Shown: piece by piece, positions 1 through 10,840 of the stretch | Layout of the letters: every line of letters starts with the position of its first letter | Position numbering within the stretch: position 1 is the first letter of the stretch | Assembly: GCA_028583405.1 (NCBI GenBank) | Contig: JAPTMU010000120.1 | Coordinates: 124,001 to 188,000, forward strand | Direction: 5' to 3' | Length of the DNA: 64,000 bases | Origin: Pogonophryne albipinna | Taxonomy: Eukaryota; Chordata; Actinopteri; Perciformes; Artedidraconidae | Notes under the pieces: generated by a model | The model's input: the letters and a program-made list of their open reading frames with translations, nothing else | What the model was told of the DNA's origin: nothing | Databases searched by the model: none | Program-made: the position numbers and the translations under genes

Positions 1-338
1 AGATAACACCTTTTAATAATTCAGGTATTGGCAGCAACAGTTATAAATGTGAAATTCAGGATTGGACAGATAAGATTTCAGACACCAATAATAAGTTTAA
101 ATTATCAATGTATAAATAAATCACATTTTCAAATAATTGTTCCCTTTGAGCAACTTGAAGGCTTTAAACCGGAAGAATATGTGCAGGAAGTTTCGATTAT
201 GGGACTCACAGCACCTGGAAAAAAGCAAAGTGTATAACCTAATTGTATAACGTTGATATTGTAAATCTAAATCAACATTTAGAGAAATAAAAATCCAGAT
301 GCTCATGCTTCTATTGAACCTGGAAAATGAGTTTAATA
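1..338. other. non-coding, presumed golgb1 intron
   Basis: AT-rich sequence with no exon-like stretch. A 69-codon open frame from base 28 has no giantin-like coiled-coil character and no convincing splice sites, so I do not call it. Confidence 0.5.
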
Positions 339-629
339 GATAGATGGATAGATAGATAGACATACAGATAGATAGACATACAGATAGACATACAGATAGA
401 TAGACATACAGATAGATAGACATACAGATAGACATACAGATAGATAGACAGATAGATAGACATACAGATAGACATACAGATAGATAGATAGATAGATAGA
501 CAGATAGATAGATAGATAGATAGACAGATAGATAGATAGATAGATAGACAGATAGATAGATAGATAGATAGACAGATAGATAGATAGATAGACATACAGA
601 TAGATAGACATACAGATAGATAGACATAC

Positions 630-664
<35 letters not shown>

Positions 665-669
665 CATAC

Positions 670-720
<51 letters not shown>

Positions 721-725
721 CATAC

Positions 726-756
<31 letters not shown>

Positions 757-765
757 CAGACATAC

Positions 766-796
<31 letters not shown>

Positions 797-1010
797 CATA
801 CAGATAGATAGACATACAGATAGATAGACATACAGATAGATAGATAGATAGATAGATAGACATACAGATAGATAGACATACAGATAGATAGATAGCTAGA
901 TAGATAGACATACAGATAGATAGACATACAGATAGATATATAGATAGATGGATAGATAGATGGACATACAGATAGATAGATAGATGGACATACAGATATA
1001 TAGATAGATA
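339..1010. repeat. GATA/GACATACA tetranucleotide-derived array
   Basis: About 670 bp of GATA repeats interspersed with GACATACA, giving a higher-order GATAGATAGACATACA pattern. The lack of stops on the minus strand is a product of the repeat and not a gene. It runs directly into a retroposon-like tail at 1011-1080. Confidence 0.97.
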
Positions 1011-1080
1011 GGACTTTATTTATCCGGAGGGAAATTGTTGTGCCAGTTACAAAATACAATAAACACAGCAGCATCAAAAT
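1011..1080 (-). mobile_element. LINE/SINE 3'-tail-like fragment next to the GATA array
   Basis: The stretch ggactttatttatccggagg followed by gaaattgttgtgccag resembles the widespread fish retroposon tail of the type ctttattgatccc-gaggg-aaattg, which is usually followed by a GATA or TAGA microsatellite tail. I infer that the GATA array grew from this tail. The exact family was not determined. Confidence 0.45.
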
Positions 1081-1297
1081 AATATGTCCTCTTTAAGGCG
1101 ATTGACCTGATAAAGTATGAAGACATGAAACTACGATCAGTAAATGAAGCACAGTGGCTCACATCCACACGGTATATCTATATTGATAGTTTTTGTTCTT
1201 GTTGTGGACGTCCCTTTACTTCCTCTTTCTCCGCCCTTTACTCTCTCTGTCTCTCTTATTGCCTTCACTGTTTTATAACTCTGTTTTCGTATGTCAG

Positions 1298-1636
1298 TTC
1301 ATATGTGGTGTTGAAAGTGCCTCACCTCCCTCTTCACCAAACACCATCCACCTCAGCTCTGCAGAAAATAGTCTTCTTTTAGCCTCTTTACATCATTCTG
1401 TCCCTCCCTACCATTTTATTACTGTTACACCCACCACTTCCCCTCCATCCATAAACAACCCCCCCCCCTCTCCCTGTGGCACAAAACTGATTGAGGATGA
1501 CTGGTTCTTTCCTGGCTGCTCCGATCCAGCACTGGCCAGCCGGCAGCAGGAGTTGGAGGAGGAGCTGACTCAAGCTCGGGGTCTCGGCCATCATCGGAGC
1601 AAGAAGCTCTCGACCCCCGCTCAACGGAGCCTGCAG
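1298..1636 (+). CDS. golgb1: golgb1 exon, 5'-most in window (start uncertain)
   Basis: The donor CTGCAG|GTGGGTGG at 1636/1637 is clear, and the exon ends in phase 0, matching the next exon. The 3' part codes for an acidic coiled-coil stretch (RQQELEEELTQAR) after a Ser/Pro-rich linker. The start is less sure: I chose the acceptor TATGTCAG|TTC at 1297/1298 because a long pyrimidine tract precedes it and the frame is open from there. Other AG sites near 1355 or 1367 would also keep an open frame. No human counterpart of the Ser/Pro-rich part is evident to me. Confidence 0.6.
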
Positions 1637-1673
1637 GTGGGTGGAGGGGTTAAGTGCTTATATGTGTGTAAAG

Positions 1674-1994
1674 TAGGGCTGCTCGATTATGGCAAAAATC
1701 ATAATCTCGATTATTTGGGTCAATAATTGATATCACGATTATTAAAAACGATTATCCATTTACTTTGAAAACATCCATTTATTGGAGAAATGTGAACAGT
1801 ATGTTTTTAACAGTTGATTACCCTGAACTTTAAGTTTAATTCAACTGAAAAACCAATTAAAAAAATGTAATTAAAAAAAAAAAAAAAAAGTAATAATAAA
1901 AAAATTATCGTTTTATTTCGATTACGTTGTTTTCGTAATCGTTGCAAGCCATAATCGTAATTGCGATTAAAATACGATTAATTGAGCAGCCCTA
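1674..1994. mobile_element. hAT-like MITE with AGGGCTGCTC termini
   Basis: The element starts TAGGGCTGCTCGATTA and ends with its near-perfect inverse, TTAATTGAGCAGCCCTA. It is flanked by GTGTAAAG and GTGTATTG, an imperfect 8-bp target duplication (6 of 8), as expected for hAT. It is AT-rich inside with no coding capacity and lies 37 bp downstream of the golgb1 donor at 1636. Confidence 0.8.
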
Positions 1995-2017
1995 GTGTAT
2001 TGTTTATGAAAGATTGT

Positions 2018-2334
2018 GCACATAAATTATAGTTGTCCCTTGTTTTACGCCAGAGAGACCCATAGAAGAGCTCAGAAGAATTTCATTGCCATTCCCACAC
2101 TGTAGCTTCGTGCATATGACAAAACAACCGTTGCTTTTTAATGACTGTTTTTAAATACCATTTGCTTAATGTCTGTAATTTTTGTAAAGCACTTTCAATT
2201 GCCTTGTGTTGAAAGGTGCTATAAACATAAACTTGCCTTGCCTTTGAATCTAGAACAGGAATTGAGAACCAGTGATGTAGAAATTAAGAATCATCTTTGG
2301 GCGTACGTTCTGGACGTAATTGGTCAATGTTTTT

Positions 2335-2387
<53 letters not shown>

Positions 2388-2640
2388 CATAACACGAGGG
2401 ACATGGAACAAAGCAATAACAAAACTTAATCAGAAACAGAACATGGAGAACAGGGGTTAAATGCTTATAAAATGGTGCACATAAATCATGGTTGTCCCTT
2501 GATTTACTCCAGAGAGAGCCATAGAACAGGAATTGAGAAACAGTGGAGTAGAAATTAAGAATCATCTTTGGGCATGAATGTGTCTTAAGTTTGTTTAGGA
2601 CGTAATTGGTCAATGTTTTTGCTCTCTCTCTCTCCGGCAT
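2018..2640. repeat. imperfect segmental duplication with an inserted retroposon
   Basis: The segment 2472-2640 (from gtgcacataaat to the CT tract) matches 2018-2070 plus 2252-2390. The first copy is split by about 180 bp at 2071-2251 that end in a typical fish retroposon tail (gcactttcaattgccttg, then cttgccttgcc). Both copies end in a CT tract. Confidence 0.7.
2338..2385. repeat. (CT)n microsatellite
   Basis: An uninterrupted CT tract of about 48 bp at the end of the first duplicated segment. Confidence 0.95.
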
Positions 2641-2934
2641 TGACAGACCTGACTTAATGCATGATAAGATAAAAATAATCCCTGTAGGAAAATGCAGGTG
2701 TTATAGCAGCAACAAAATACGATCAAAAGAGAAACACAGATCCATGAGAACATACACATGGATAACCAGAAAGATATCGTAAAATGCCTGCCTTCGAATA
2801 AAGATGGTGGCGGTGATGAGGGCTGCCGTGTCTTTTGCCCCTCTCCAACTCTGCCTTTTCCCCCCGCTCTTTTTTTCAGTGTTTGTTTACTTTTCGTTGT
2901 GTGCTTCACTATTATCTGTGTTATTGTGTGAGAT

Positions 2935-3305
2935 TCATCACAGCTAGAAAACCTCCAGACTCAGGGACAGTTTCATTCCACAGGCCATAAGACTGTTAAA
3001 CACCTGAACTAAGAACATCCATACATTCATTAACTTACAAATTAGTTATCACTTGTATAGAGACTCTTATGACACTACTTCTATATGTATAATTTATACT
3101 TTAATTGTATAATTAAGTGGATATCTAATTGCTTACACTTTAGACTATTCTGCACTATTTATATTATATTATATTTTATTGTATTTACTTGCACTATTGT
3201 TTCTGTGTTATTGTGTTGCACTGTTGGAGGAGCCTGTGACCTAAGGATTTCATTGTCATAACTGCACTGTAGCTATGTCCAAATGACAATAAAAGCCTTG
3301 AACTT
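2935..3305 (+). mobile_element. LINE 3'-end fragment
   Basis: The sequence starting with cctccagactcagggacag, then ccacaggccataagactgtt, resembles the end of a fish non-LTR retrotransposon reading frame (a QxIRLLN-like ending). It continues through a 3' UTR with aaggatttcattgtcataac and finishes tgacaataaaagccttgaac, a typical LINE tail. It is truncated at its 5' end and has no intact frame. Confidence 0.6.
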
Positions 3306-3315
3306 GAATATTAAT

Positions 3316-3359
3316 CAAGTGTCTCCCTCTTGCAGGAGGACTTTGAGTTTGACGGGCAG
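3316..3359 (+). repeat. duplicated splice acceptor plus exon start (pseudo-exon)
   Basis: Bases 3316-3359 repeat the acceptor and first 25 coding bases of the real exon at 3459-3502 with one mismatch in the coding part (GACGGG for GAGGGG). If this copy were used, the frame would stop after about ten codons (TGT TTT TGA). Confidence 0.85.
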
Positions 3360-3477
3360 TGTTTTTGATACAACTTTTGTACACTTGAATATCTGCGCTT
3401 AATTATTTTCATTAGAATTATGCGTTCAGAGGTAGTTATTATGTTATTGCCTTTTACTAAGTGTCTCCCTCTTGCAG

Positions 3478-3601
3478 GAGGACTTTGAGTTTGAGGGGCA
3501 GATCCCCTTCCAGGACCCTCGCAGCCCCTCGGAGAGCACCACCCAGATGGAGGGAGAGAACATGGGAGGTTGGTGGCCCGAGTTCAGTTCTCCTGACACA
3601 G
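3478..3601 (+). CDS. golgb1: golgb1 exon
   Basis: Acceptor CTCTTGCAG|GAG and donor GACACAG|GTGTGAG; 124 nt, entering in phase 0 and leaving one base over. It codes for an acidic, Pro/Ser-rich linker (EDFEFEGQIPFQDPRSPSES) lying between coiled-coil blocks, at the place where mammalian giantin has a similar non-helical interruption. Confidence 0.85.
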
Positions 3602-3983
3602 GTGTGAGACCCGCTGGACAGTTTACTCCGGCATGCACACATCCGCACGTTACTCTGGATAAAGTGTCTTTGGGTTATTTTGTCGTTTTCACCATAACAA
3701 TCCAAACTTACTTCATAGGGAATGGGAAGAGTGGTGCAGGAATTAGTCGAAAAACTGGAATTAGTCAGGATTTTAGCCCTTCTGTCAACTGGTCTGGAGA
3801 TCAATGGTTTTCTGGATGTATTTTTGATTGTTATCCTGATATAATATCTGTGGTTATCATAAGCTGAAGACATTTTAACGTTTTCTTCCACAACATAAAA
3901 TACGTCAGTTAACAGCCCACTGGTACATTTTCAAACGTTGGTTGCTAACAAGTGTCTAAATGAGACGACTAAACGTCATCACG

Positions 3984-4633
3984 CCCAACATTAGCCGCCT
4001 TTAGCTTAGCGGTGGTGACGTGAAGTCATGTGACCGTGCTGTAGTTCCTTAATAACCCAACATTAGCCGCCTTTAGCTTAGCGGTGGTGACGTGAAGTCA
4101 TGTGACCGTGCTGTAGTTCCTATACAGCCCAACATTAGCTGCCTTTAGCTTAGCGGTGGTGACGTGAAGTCATGTGACCGTGCTGTAGTTCCTTAATAAC
4201 CCAACATTAGCCGCCTTTAGCTTAGCGGTGGTGACGTGAAGTCATGTGACCGTGCTGTAGTTCCTTTATAGCCCAACATTAGCTGCCTTTAGCTTAGCGG
4301 TGGTGACGTGAAGTCATGTGACCGTGCTGTAGTTCCTTTATAGCCCAACATTAGCCGCCTTTAGCTCAGCGGTGGTGACGTGAAGTCATGTGACCGTGCT
4401 GTAGTTCCTTTATAGCCCAACATTAGCCACCTTTAGCTTAGCGGTGGTGACGTGAAGTCATGTGACCGTGCTGTAGTTCCTATATAGCCCAACATTAGCC
4501 ACCTTTTAGTTTAGCGGTGGTGACTTGAAGCCATGTGACCGTGCTGTAGTTCCTTTATAGCCCAACATTAGCCGCCTTTAGCTTAGCGGTGGTGAGGTGA
4601 AGTCATGTGACCGTGCTGTAGTTCCTTTATAAC
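3984..4633. repeat. nine-copy 72-bp tandem array in golgb1 intron
   Basis: The unit starts cccaacattagccgccttta and repeats at 3984, 4056, 4128 and onward at 72-bp spacing, for about nine copies with a few substitutions. Each unit contains GGTGACGTGAAG and TCATGTGAC, which look like a CRE half site and an E-box/M-box core. Confidence 0.95.
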
Positions 4634-5982
4634 GTTAGCTTTTAAACCACCAAAACACGCCAACATCAGTAACTGTGTACTCTCCATTATTCTCATAACT
4701 TATTAATTAACTTTAATTTAGTAAAATAACACTCATCTTCCTCTGTGAAGAGTTTATCTCTGTAAAGACATTTATATTTCAGGTGTACTTCAATCAATTT
4801 GGTTAAAACAGACACATGACTGTTGAAAGCTAATGACGCTATTTTCAAAGATGGCCACCACGTCCCAGAATGCACTGCGATTCCCATTCCCTATTGAGCA
4901 ATTGTGGTGGTTTTGTTTTTCTTCATCTAACCTGCCAATATTGTGAACTAAGAACTGGGTGATCTATATTGGGATAAGTCTTATTTCTCCTAACAAATTC
5001 AATTGAAACTCATTTGAAACATTTATTAAACTAACTCTGGGAATATTGGTGTAACACCGAGAGACACACTCATCGTTTTACATTTCCATCATTTGAAGTT
5101 GTTTCTTTGGACACGTGCATGCTGGTTGAGCTGGCTCGTGTTTTTTTGGATTGGTCGACTGAATGCATTGAATTGTTGCGAGATCATATGTAGGTGACAA
5201 CGTGCACCCATCGTGGTAAGTTTTGTTTTTCATCGTTTTGCATGTTCCACTCTTTTTTCCTTCATTTCCTCTCATCCTGCTGGTTATCTTTTAATCCTCT
5301 GCCGTTCATGCAATCAAAAAATAAATCAGTATGTAGGAAAAGCAAATTGAAAAGAAAATTATAATTTTGGAAGTTGTGTTTCTAAATGGAAATCTGTCTG
5401 AGGTATTTTCTGGTTGTTTGCGGCAAAACCTTGAACTCTTGAATTGCCTTTCTCATCTTGTCTTTTAATCAACGCCTGACACAGAATATCTTTTAATGAC
5501 CCCATGTTTAAGAGAGATGTCGTTTCCTCACACTTTGCATCCTGTGATTATGACTTCCCACTCACTCAATCTTTCCTGTAGATTTTTCCCGCTTTTTTCC
5601 GACATTTGGGAACATGAGAACAATCATGTAATTTACTATAATTAAGAACAAAGACAACATGTAGTATTTAAAGTGTATTTAGTAAATAATGACTAACTCC
5701 TTTTATCCAATCAATCCATTTTTTATATTAAGGATTTTTCAAGGTTAATAAAAAAAACCTCTAGACATCAAACAAGACATGAAAGAAAGAAACTTGAATG
5801 TGTTGAAGCCCTACTGTAGCATCATTTATCAGTGATTAAAGACAGTGTTTTTTTTAATGGATGAATCAGCAGATAAGACTGTTGTTTTTGCTGTTTGATT
5901 AAATTAAATAGCACCCTACAAATGCGTACAAAAATCAGTCATAATAGAAAAATGTGGCAACTCAGAAAGATGCAGTGGAAAT
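4634..5982. other. golgb1 intron, no feature seen
   Basis: AT-rich sequence. Short open frames on either strand are not protein-like, and I found no clear terminal repeats or tandem structure. Confidence 0.6.
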
Positions 5983-7129
5983 CAGGCTTGGAATTTCGTC
6001 ATTTTAGGGGCAAGGCCATTTGGCCTTTGGTGTTACACATTTTTTTCAGGGCGCAAAGGCCACATGCCAGGGCACAAAGGCCATTGAGGGAAACATTTGG
6101 ATTTGGAGCTTGCAAATAAATAACACGAATGACATGGAAAACAAATCACTTTTTTAATATCAATAATGTCAAACATGATATCATCATATAGGCCTCTGCC
6201 TCCTTAGTATTACCGCATATAAAATAAAATAATTTACTTTGAATAATTAGTGTTTGGTATGTTTTCCATCTACTACTTCTCCAATTCACAAATCAAAAAT
6301 CAAATCAAAAAATCTAAAATTCTATTAATATGTAACAAATATATTCCATTTCAGAGCAGAAGAAACAGCCTTCAAGGGTCAAACTCTGCACATACATCAT
6401 TCAGCAGTGCACAGTGAAGTGTGTGTGCGCGCGCGCGTGTGTGTGTGTACGAGAGTGTCTTTAATCAACTCCTCACAGCTCTGGTCAGAAACTGGACAAA
6501 AGTTAAACATGTACAAACCACAGACTGTCATGGCGAATACAATCGCTGCTTTAATTCTGTCTTTTGGACGTTGTTGTGAGTGTGGACGGAGCAGCTACAG
6601 GTTAGTTTAGCCTGATTGATCCATTCAGAAAACACGCATTTTAAAAGGTTTCTCGCTTGCCGTCTTATCTGCAGACTTGTCAAAGCATTAATTTATGTTT
6701 TTTACTAACCGGTATCAGTATTTAGTTACTTCGGCATCATTTTGAAACGTGTATTGCAATACATCACGGTCAAATATGTTCATTTTGTCGCAGTTGGTTT
6801 CCACCACAGTATTTACATGGAAATAAGCCCCGCCCCCTCTCCGGCGCGTTCTGTTTGAATGACAGGGGTAAACACAGCTGACAGCCGCGGTGAAACTCCA
6901 GCGGTTAGAGCGATGAGAATATTCGCATCACGTCCGTTGTGAACGCAGCATAATGCAGTTCAGAAAACACTGTTCTGTCGCTTTTAAAGCAACTTCGAGA
7001 TTTTAACAGTATCAGGGGCACACAGGCCATGGTGGCCGTAGGACGTACAATTATTTGTGGGGCATAACGGCCAGACCGAGGGGCTACGACGGCCATGGCC
7101 GTCATGGCCGCCGTGAAAATCCTACCCTG
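5983..7129. mobile_element. hAT-type non-autonomous element with perfect 8-bp TSD
   Basis: It begins CAGGCTTGGAATTTC and ends with the inverse of CAGGGTAGGATTTTC. It is flanked on both sides by an exact GTGGAAAT (5975-5982 and 7130-7137), the 8-bp duplication diagnostic of hAT insertion. The interior of about 1.15 kb has no transposase frame but holds a short GT tract near 6420 and a GC-richer stretch at 6830-6900. Confidence 0.9.
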
Positions 7130-7258
7130 GTGGAAATGCACGTGATGCTGATTGTATCCTCTTAGATCCATGGTAACTCCACCTCCCCATTAAAGGCCTT
7201 TCTCCGATTTGTGTTCCTTTATGTCTCATCCCTCACACCTTTGCTCTGCTGCCTGCAG

Positions 7259-7392
7259 ACGGTCTGCGCTCCGTTGTGGAGGAGCTGGAGCTGGAGAGGA
7301 ACCAGCTGCAGGAGCAGATCCTGAGTCTGGAGGAGCGCTGCCAACATCTGGAGGACCGACTGCAGCTGCAAGCTCGCATCGAGACGCTTCAG
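7259..7392 (+). CDS. golgb1: golgb1 exon
   Basis: Acceptor GCCTGCAG|ACG and donor CTTCAG|GTAACC; 134 nt. The two leading bases complete the split Asp codon from the previous exon and the exon ends in phase 0. It codes for about 44 residues of heptad-like coiled coil ([20 protein letters not shown]), aligning in character with the mammalian block ELENEKGALL/SIELEELKAENEKL. Confidence 0.92.
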
Positions 7393-7417
7393 GTAACCTC
7401 AGCATCCAGAACGTTAA

Positions 7418-8189
7418 AGGTCTCCTCTTATGCAAAATCCACTTCTTCATGTCTCTTCTACATCAACATGTGTCCCCTCTTCTTCATGTCTCTTCTACAT
7501 CAACATGTGTCCCCTCTTCTTCATGTCTCTTCTACATCAACATGTGTCCCCTCTTCTTCATGTCTCTTCTACATCAACATGTGTCCCCTCTTCTCCATGT
7601 CTCTTCTACATCAAAATGTGTCCCCTCTTCTTCATGTCTCTTCTACATCAACATGTGTCCCCTCTTCTCCATGTCTCTTCTACATCAAAATGTGTCCCCT
7701 CTTCTTCATGACTCTTCTATATCAACATGTGTCCCCTCTTCTTCATGTCTCTTCTACATCAACATGTGTCCCCTCTTCTTCATGTCTCCTTTACATCAAC
7801 ATGTGTCCCCTCTTCTTCATGTCTCCTTTACATCAACATGTGTCCCCTCTTCTCCCCTCTTTTGGCCACTTTGTGATGTCATAACGATGTGTTGTCTTGT
7901 GTAACCATTAGCCAATCACCAACCAAGGTAACCCCCCCCCCCACCTTATCACCTGAATCTCCTCCTAGAGCACCATTGAGTTATTTGTAACCAAATCTCT
8001 CTCAGAGGGGCGTGGGGAGGGGCTCCTTATTTTCATCTAAAGTAACAGACAGAGAATCAGCACTTCTGAAACAGAGGGGATTATGGGATGCTGCAATGAT
8101 CTGTTTGGTGTTTCAGCCAATCAGAGACAGGTTCTGTATATATCTGAGACCTGTAATATATTGATGAAAAACAGTATAATAGGGGACCT
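7418..8189. mobile_element. TTAA-type non-autonomous element carrying a 37-bp minisatellite
   Basis: It is flanked by TTAA at 7414-7417 and 8190-8193. The left end AGGTCTCCTCTTATGC matches the inverse of the right end (AGGTCCCCTATTATAC) at 12 of 16 positions. Insertion at TTAA fits piggyBac- or Kolobok-type elements. It lies 21 bp downstream of an exon donor and holds the minisatellite at 7441-7853. Confidence 0.82.
7441..7853. repeat. 37-bp minisatellite, about 11 copies
   Basis: The unit starts cttcttcatgtctcttctac and ends aacatgtgtcccct. As 37 is not a multiple of three, every frame reads the same composite 37-residue cycle, which explains the long open frames here. It is not a gene. Confidence 0.95.
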
Positions 8190-8315
8190 TTAAATATTCT
8201 CTCTCACACTGAAATCTAACTCTTAATCCTGACTCGCCTCGTGAGGAAACGATGAGTGAACTGCATGTTTTCCCCCCTGAGGACTAGGAGTTTGTAACAA
8301 ACCCTTCTAACACAG

Positions 8316-8363
8316 GTGACGTTTGATGTAGATGAAGATGAGCAGCCATATTGGTTCCCTCAG
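8316..8363 (+). CDS. possible golgb1 micro-exon (48 nt)
   Basis: Bounded by AACACAG|GTGACG and CCCTCAG|GTGTGTGTGG, phase 0 to 0, coding for an acidic peptide ending PYWFPQ. It could be inserted between the exons at 7259-7392 and 9167-9276 without shifting the frame. The acceptor has a poor pyrimidine tract and the flanking exons already join in frame without it, so it may be a chance match. Confidence 0.3.
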
Positions 8364-8640
<277 letters not shown>

Positions 8641-8820
8641 CGGTGACGGCTAACGGTGTGGTGTGTCGCTTGATCCTGGACACCTTCTGACTTTCAAAAT
8701 AATATGAAGTCACAGACTCACCGGGTGTCCTTAATCACATTTCACTCCCATCTTTGAATATAAAAGTGTATTATTTCCACAAAAATGGGGAAAATGGATT
8801 TGAAATATTCTGTTATCAAT

Positions 8821-9039
8821 TAGGGCTGCTCAATCAATTTATTGTTTTATCACATATGGTCTAACAACATCCTAATCGCAGTAAAAGGAACATTTGGTGA
8901 AGGCAAAGTATCTGAAAATATCTGAATGAGGTATTGTAGAACTGCAGAAAAGTCCTGGCCTACGAACGATATACTACAGACTTAATAAATCAGTCAAAAT
9001 AATCATCATTAGTTATTTTTTCTAAATGTTGCAGCCCTA
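8821..9039. mobile_element. hAT-like MITE remnant (AGGGCTGC termini)
   Basis: It starts TAGGGCTGCTCAATCAATT and ends GCAGCCCTA, sharing its termini with the element at 1674-1994. The flanking 8-mers TTATCAAT and ATGTCAAC agree at only 5 of 8 positions, so this is an older or damaged copy. Confidence 0.6.
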
Positions 9040-9166
9040 ATGTCAACAGCAGTGAGTATGAATCACACAGCTCCTCTCGTCTTCCTGCTCTGTTTGCAGT
9101 GAGTCTTTTCTCCGTGGCTTTTTATCAAATCTTTGCATATTCATGTGTGTTTTTCTGCCACCTCAG

Positions 9167-9276
9167 AACGAGTCGGAGAGACTTCAGAGCCAGCTGTCCA
9201 GCGTCCGGAGTCAACAGAGCCGAGACACAGAGAAACATCAGCTGCTGGTGAGCAGCCTCAACGAGCAGCTCAAAGG
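9167..9276 (+). CDS. golgb1: golgb1 exon
   Basis: Acceptor CCACCTCAG|AAC and donor CAAAGG|GTAAGC; 110 nt, phase 0 in and two bases over at the end. It codes for coiled coil beginning NESERLQSQLSSVRSQQSRD. The two leftover bases make a Gly codon with the first base of the next exon. Confidence 0.93.
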
Positions 9277-9610
9277 GTAAGCTACGTATACGATACGATA
9301 ACACTTTAATGGTCAGATCAAGTCTGACATTTGACTTTAATCACAGCAGCTCCATGTGTAACATCAACAGACAAGTATAAAGACACAATACATGAAAAAC
9401 AAACGTTTAACAGCACAATCACTGAGAGAAAACTTCTCCGCACCAAATCACTCTTACTTCCTTTTCCTACATTGAAATATATCTGAACACATAGTTTGAT
9501 TGCCTTTTTTTTTATATCACTTGAATAAAAAAGCCTCTTTTTAAAAGTATTTGTCCTTTATTCGAAAGCTTTCTTAAGTTAAAGTACAAAAGGCATCAAA
9601 ATGTACTTAA

Positions 9611-10122
9611 AGGGGACCTATCATACAAAATGCACTTTTGTACGTCTTTTATACATGAATACGTGTCCCCGGTGTGTCAGGGAACTCACCAAGTGTCAGA
9701 AAACACAACCCTCTCTCTTTTCCTCCATACCCAAATCTCTAAAAACGGGGCTTTAACGGATCTGATACAGACTAATACAGATTTGAAAATAGTCTGACAT
9801 CAGTGACGAGGAGCTCCGCCTATATGGCCAACTCTCCACCTATCAGGGGAATGAGAGGTTGCTGTGGCATGGTAACAGCATGGTAACAGCATGGTAACAG
9901 CATGGTAACATGACGCTCGTAACTCGGCCCCTCCTTTGCAGGGGGGCGTGGTCAGCTGCAGCTCATGCAAAGACAGGGTGGAGGAGAGCAAAATAGAGCG
10001 AAATGAGGCATGGCTAAAATGCATGATCTGTTTGGTATTTTGAAAAAGAAAACGTATAAATATACCTTTATATAGGTATGGCCCTACAATATATTATTCA
10101 AATATAGCATGATCGCTCTCCT
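9611..10122. mobile_element. TTAA-type non-autonomous element, about 512 bp
   Basis: TTAA lies at 9607-9610 and 10123-10126. The termini AGGGGACCTATCATAC and (inverted) AGGAGAGCGATCATGC match at 12 of 16 positions. It contains four copies of gcatggtaaca near 9870-9910. It is non-coding and in the same size and terminal class as the element at 7418-8189. Confidence 0.8.
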
Positions 10123-10484
10123 TTAAGTTAAAATACAAAAGGTATCAAAATGTACTTCAAGTACCAAAAGATAAATGACTCATTATCTCTAATAGCCTAT
10201 TTCTAAATATTGAATATACTGGAATAATGAAGGAAAAAACATTCAGTATGTGGAATATATCAAGATAAACTTAGAAAGTTTACGTCAAATAATTAAGCAA
10301 CATCATTTCCCAATTTGGGATGATTAAAGTATCACTCCATCTAAAAATGTGCAGAATTACGCAAAACATATACAGTAAATATGTCAAAATGTATATATTA
10401 GTGAGTTTCATAAACACTTTTTACAGTTTTGCCTTGAAGTTACTCTTGAAGTGTTATCAGAGTCACTATGATGGTGTTTTTCAG

Positions 10485-10653
10485 ACTGAGCAACACGCAG
10501 GAGTGTCTGGAAAGCTCGCTCATCGAGAAGGAGAACACGCTGGCCAAGACGTCGGAGAAACTGGAGCTCATCAACGGCCTGCGAGAATCTCTGAGTGACA
10601 AAGAAACTCAGTACAAAGACGTTTCTGACAAGCTCCTCCAGACTGAGCTCACC
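10485..10653 (+). CDS. golgb1: golgb1 exon
   Basis: Acceptor GTTTTTCAG|ACT and donor CTCACC|GTACGT; 169 nt. It uses one base to finish the split Gly codon and ends in phase 0. It codes for acidic/basic coiled coil (LSNTQECLESSLIEKENTLA). Confidence 0.94.
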
Positions 10654-10735
10654 GTACGTTCTGACCCCTTATTTCTGTATAAGTCACATTTCAATATTGA
10701 GTGTAATTGTGTATTTCTTGTGTTTTGTCCCGTAG

Positions 10736-10840
10736 CTGGAGAATGTTTCTCAGAAGTGCAGCGTCTCAGAGAAACAGTGCTCAGAGCTGAAGTCAGAAGT
10801 GATTGACGTCACTCAGAAGCTGAGCGTGCTAAAGGAGAAG
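10736..10840 (+). CDS. golgb1: golgb1 exon
   Basis: Acceptor GTCCCGTAG|CTG and donor GAGAAG|GTGAGA; 105 nt, exactly 35 codons in phase 0. It codes for coiled coil beginning LENVSQKCSVSEKQCSELKS. Confidence 0.94.

Noticed and set aside
121..1077. 318-codon Tyr/Leu/Ser-rich membrane-like protein
   Set aside because: It is a translation of the GATA/GACA array on the minus strand.
7209..7904. Cysteine-rich repeat protein of 200-230 codons
   Set aside because: The first part is a real golgb1 exon, but the rest runs past its donor into the 37-bp minisatellite.
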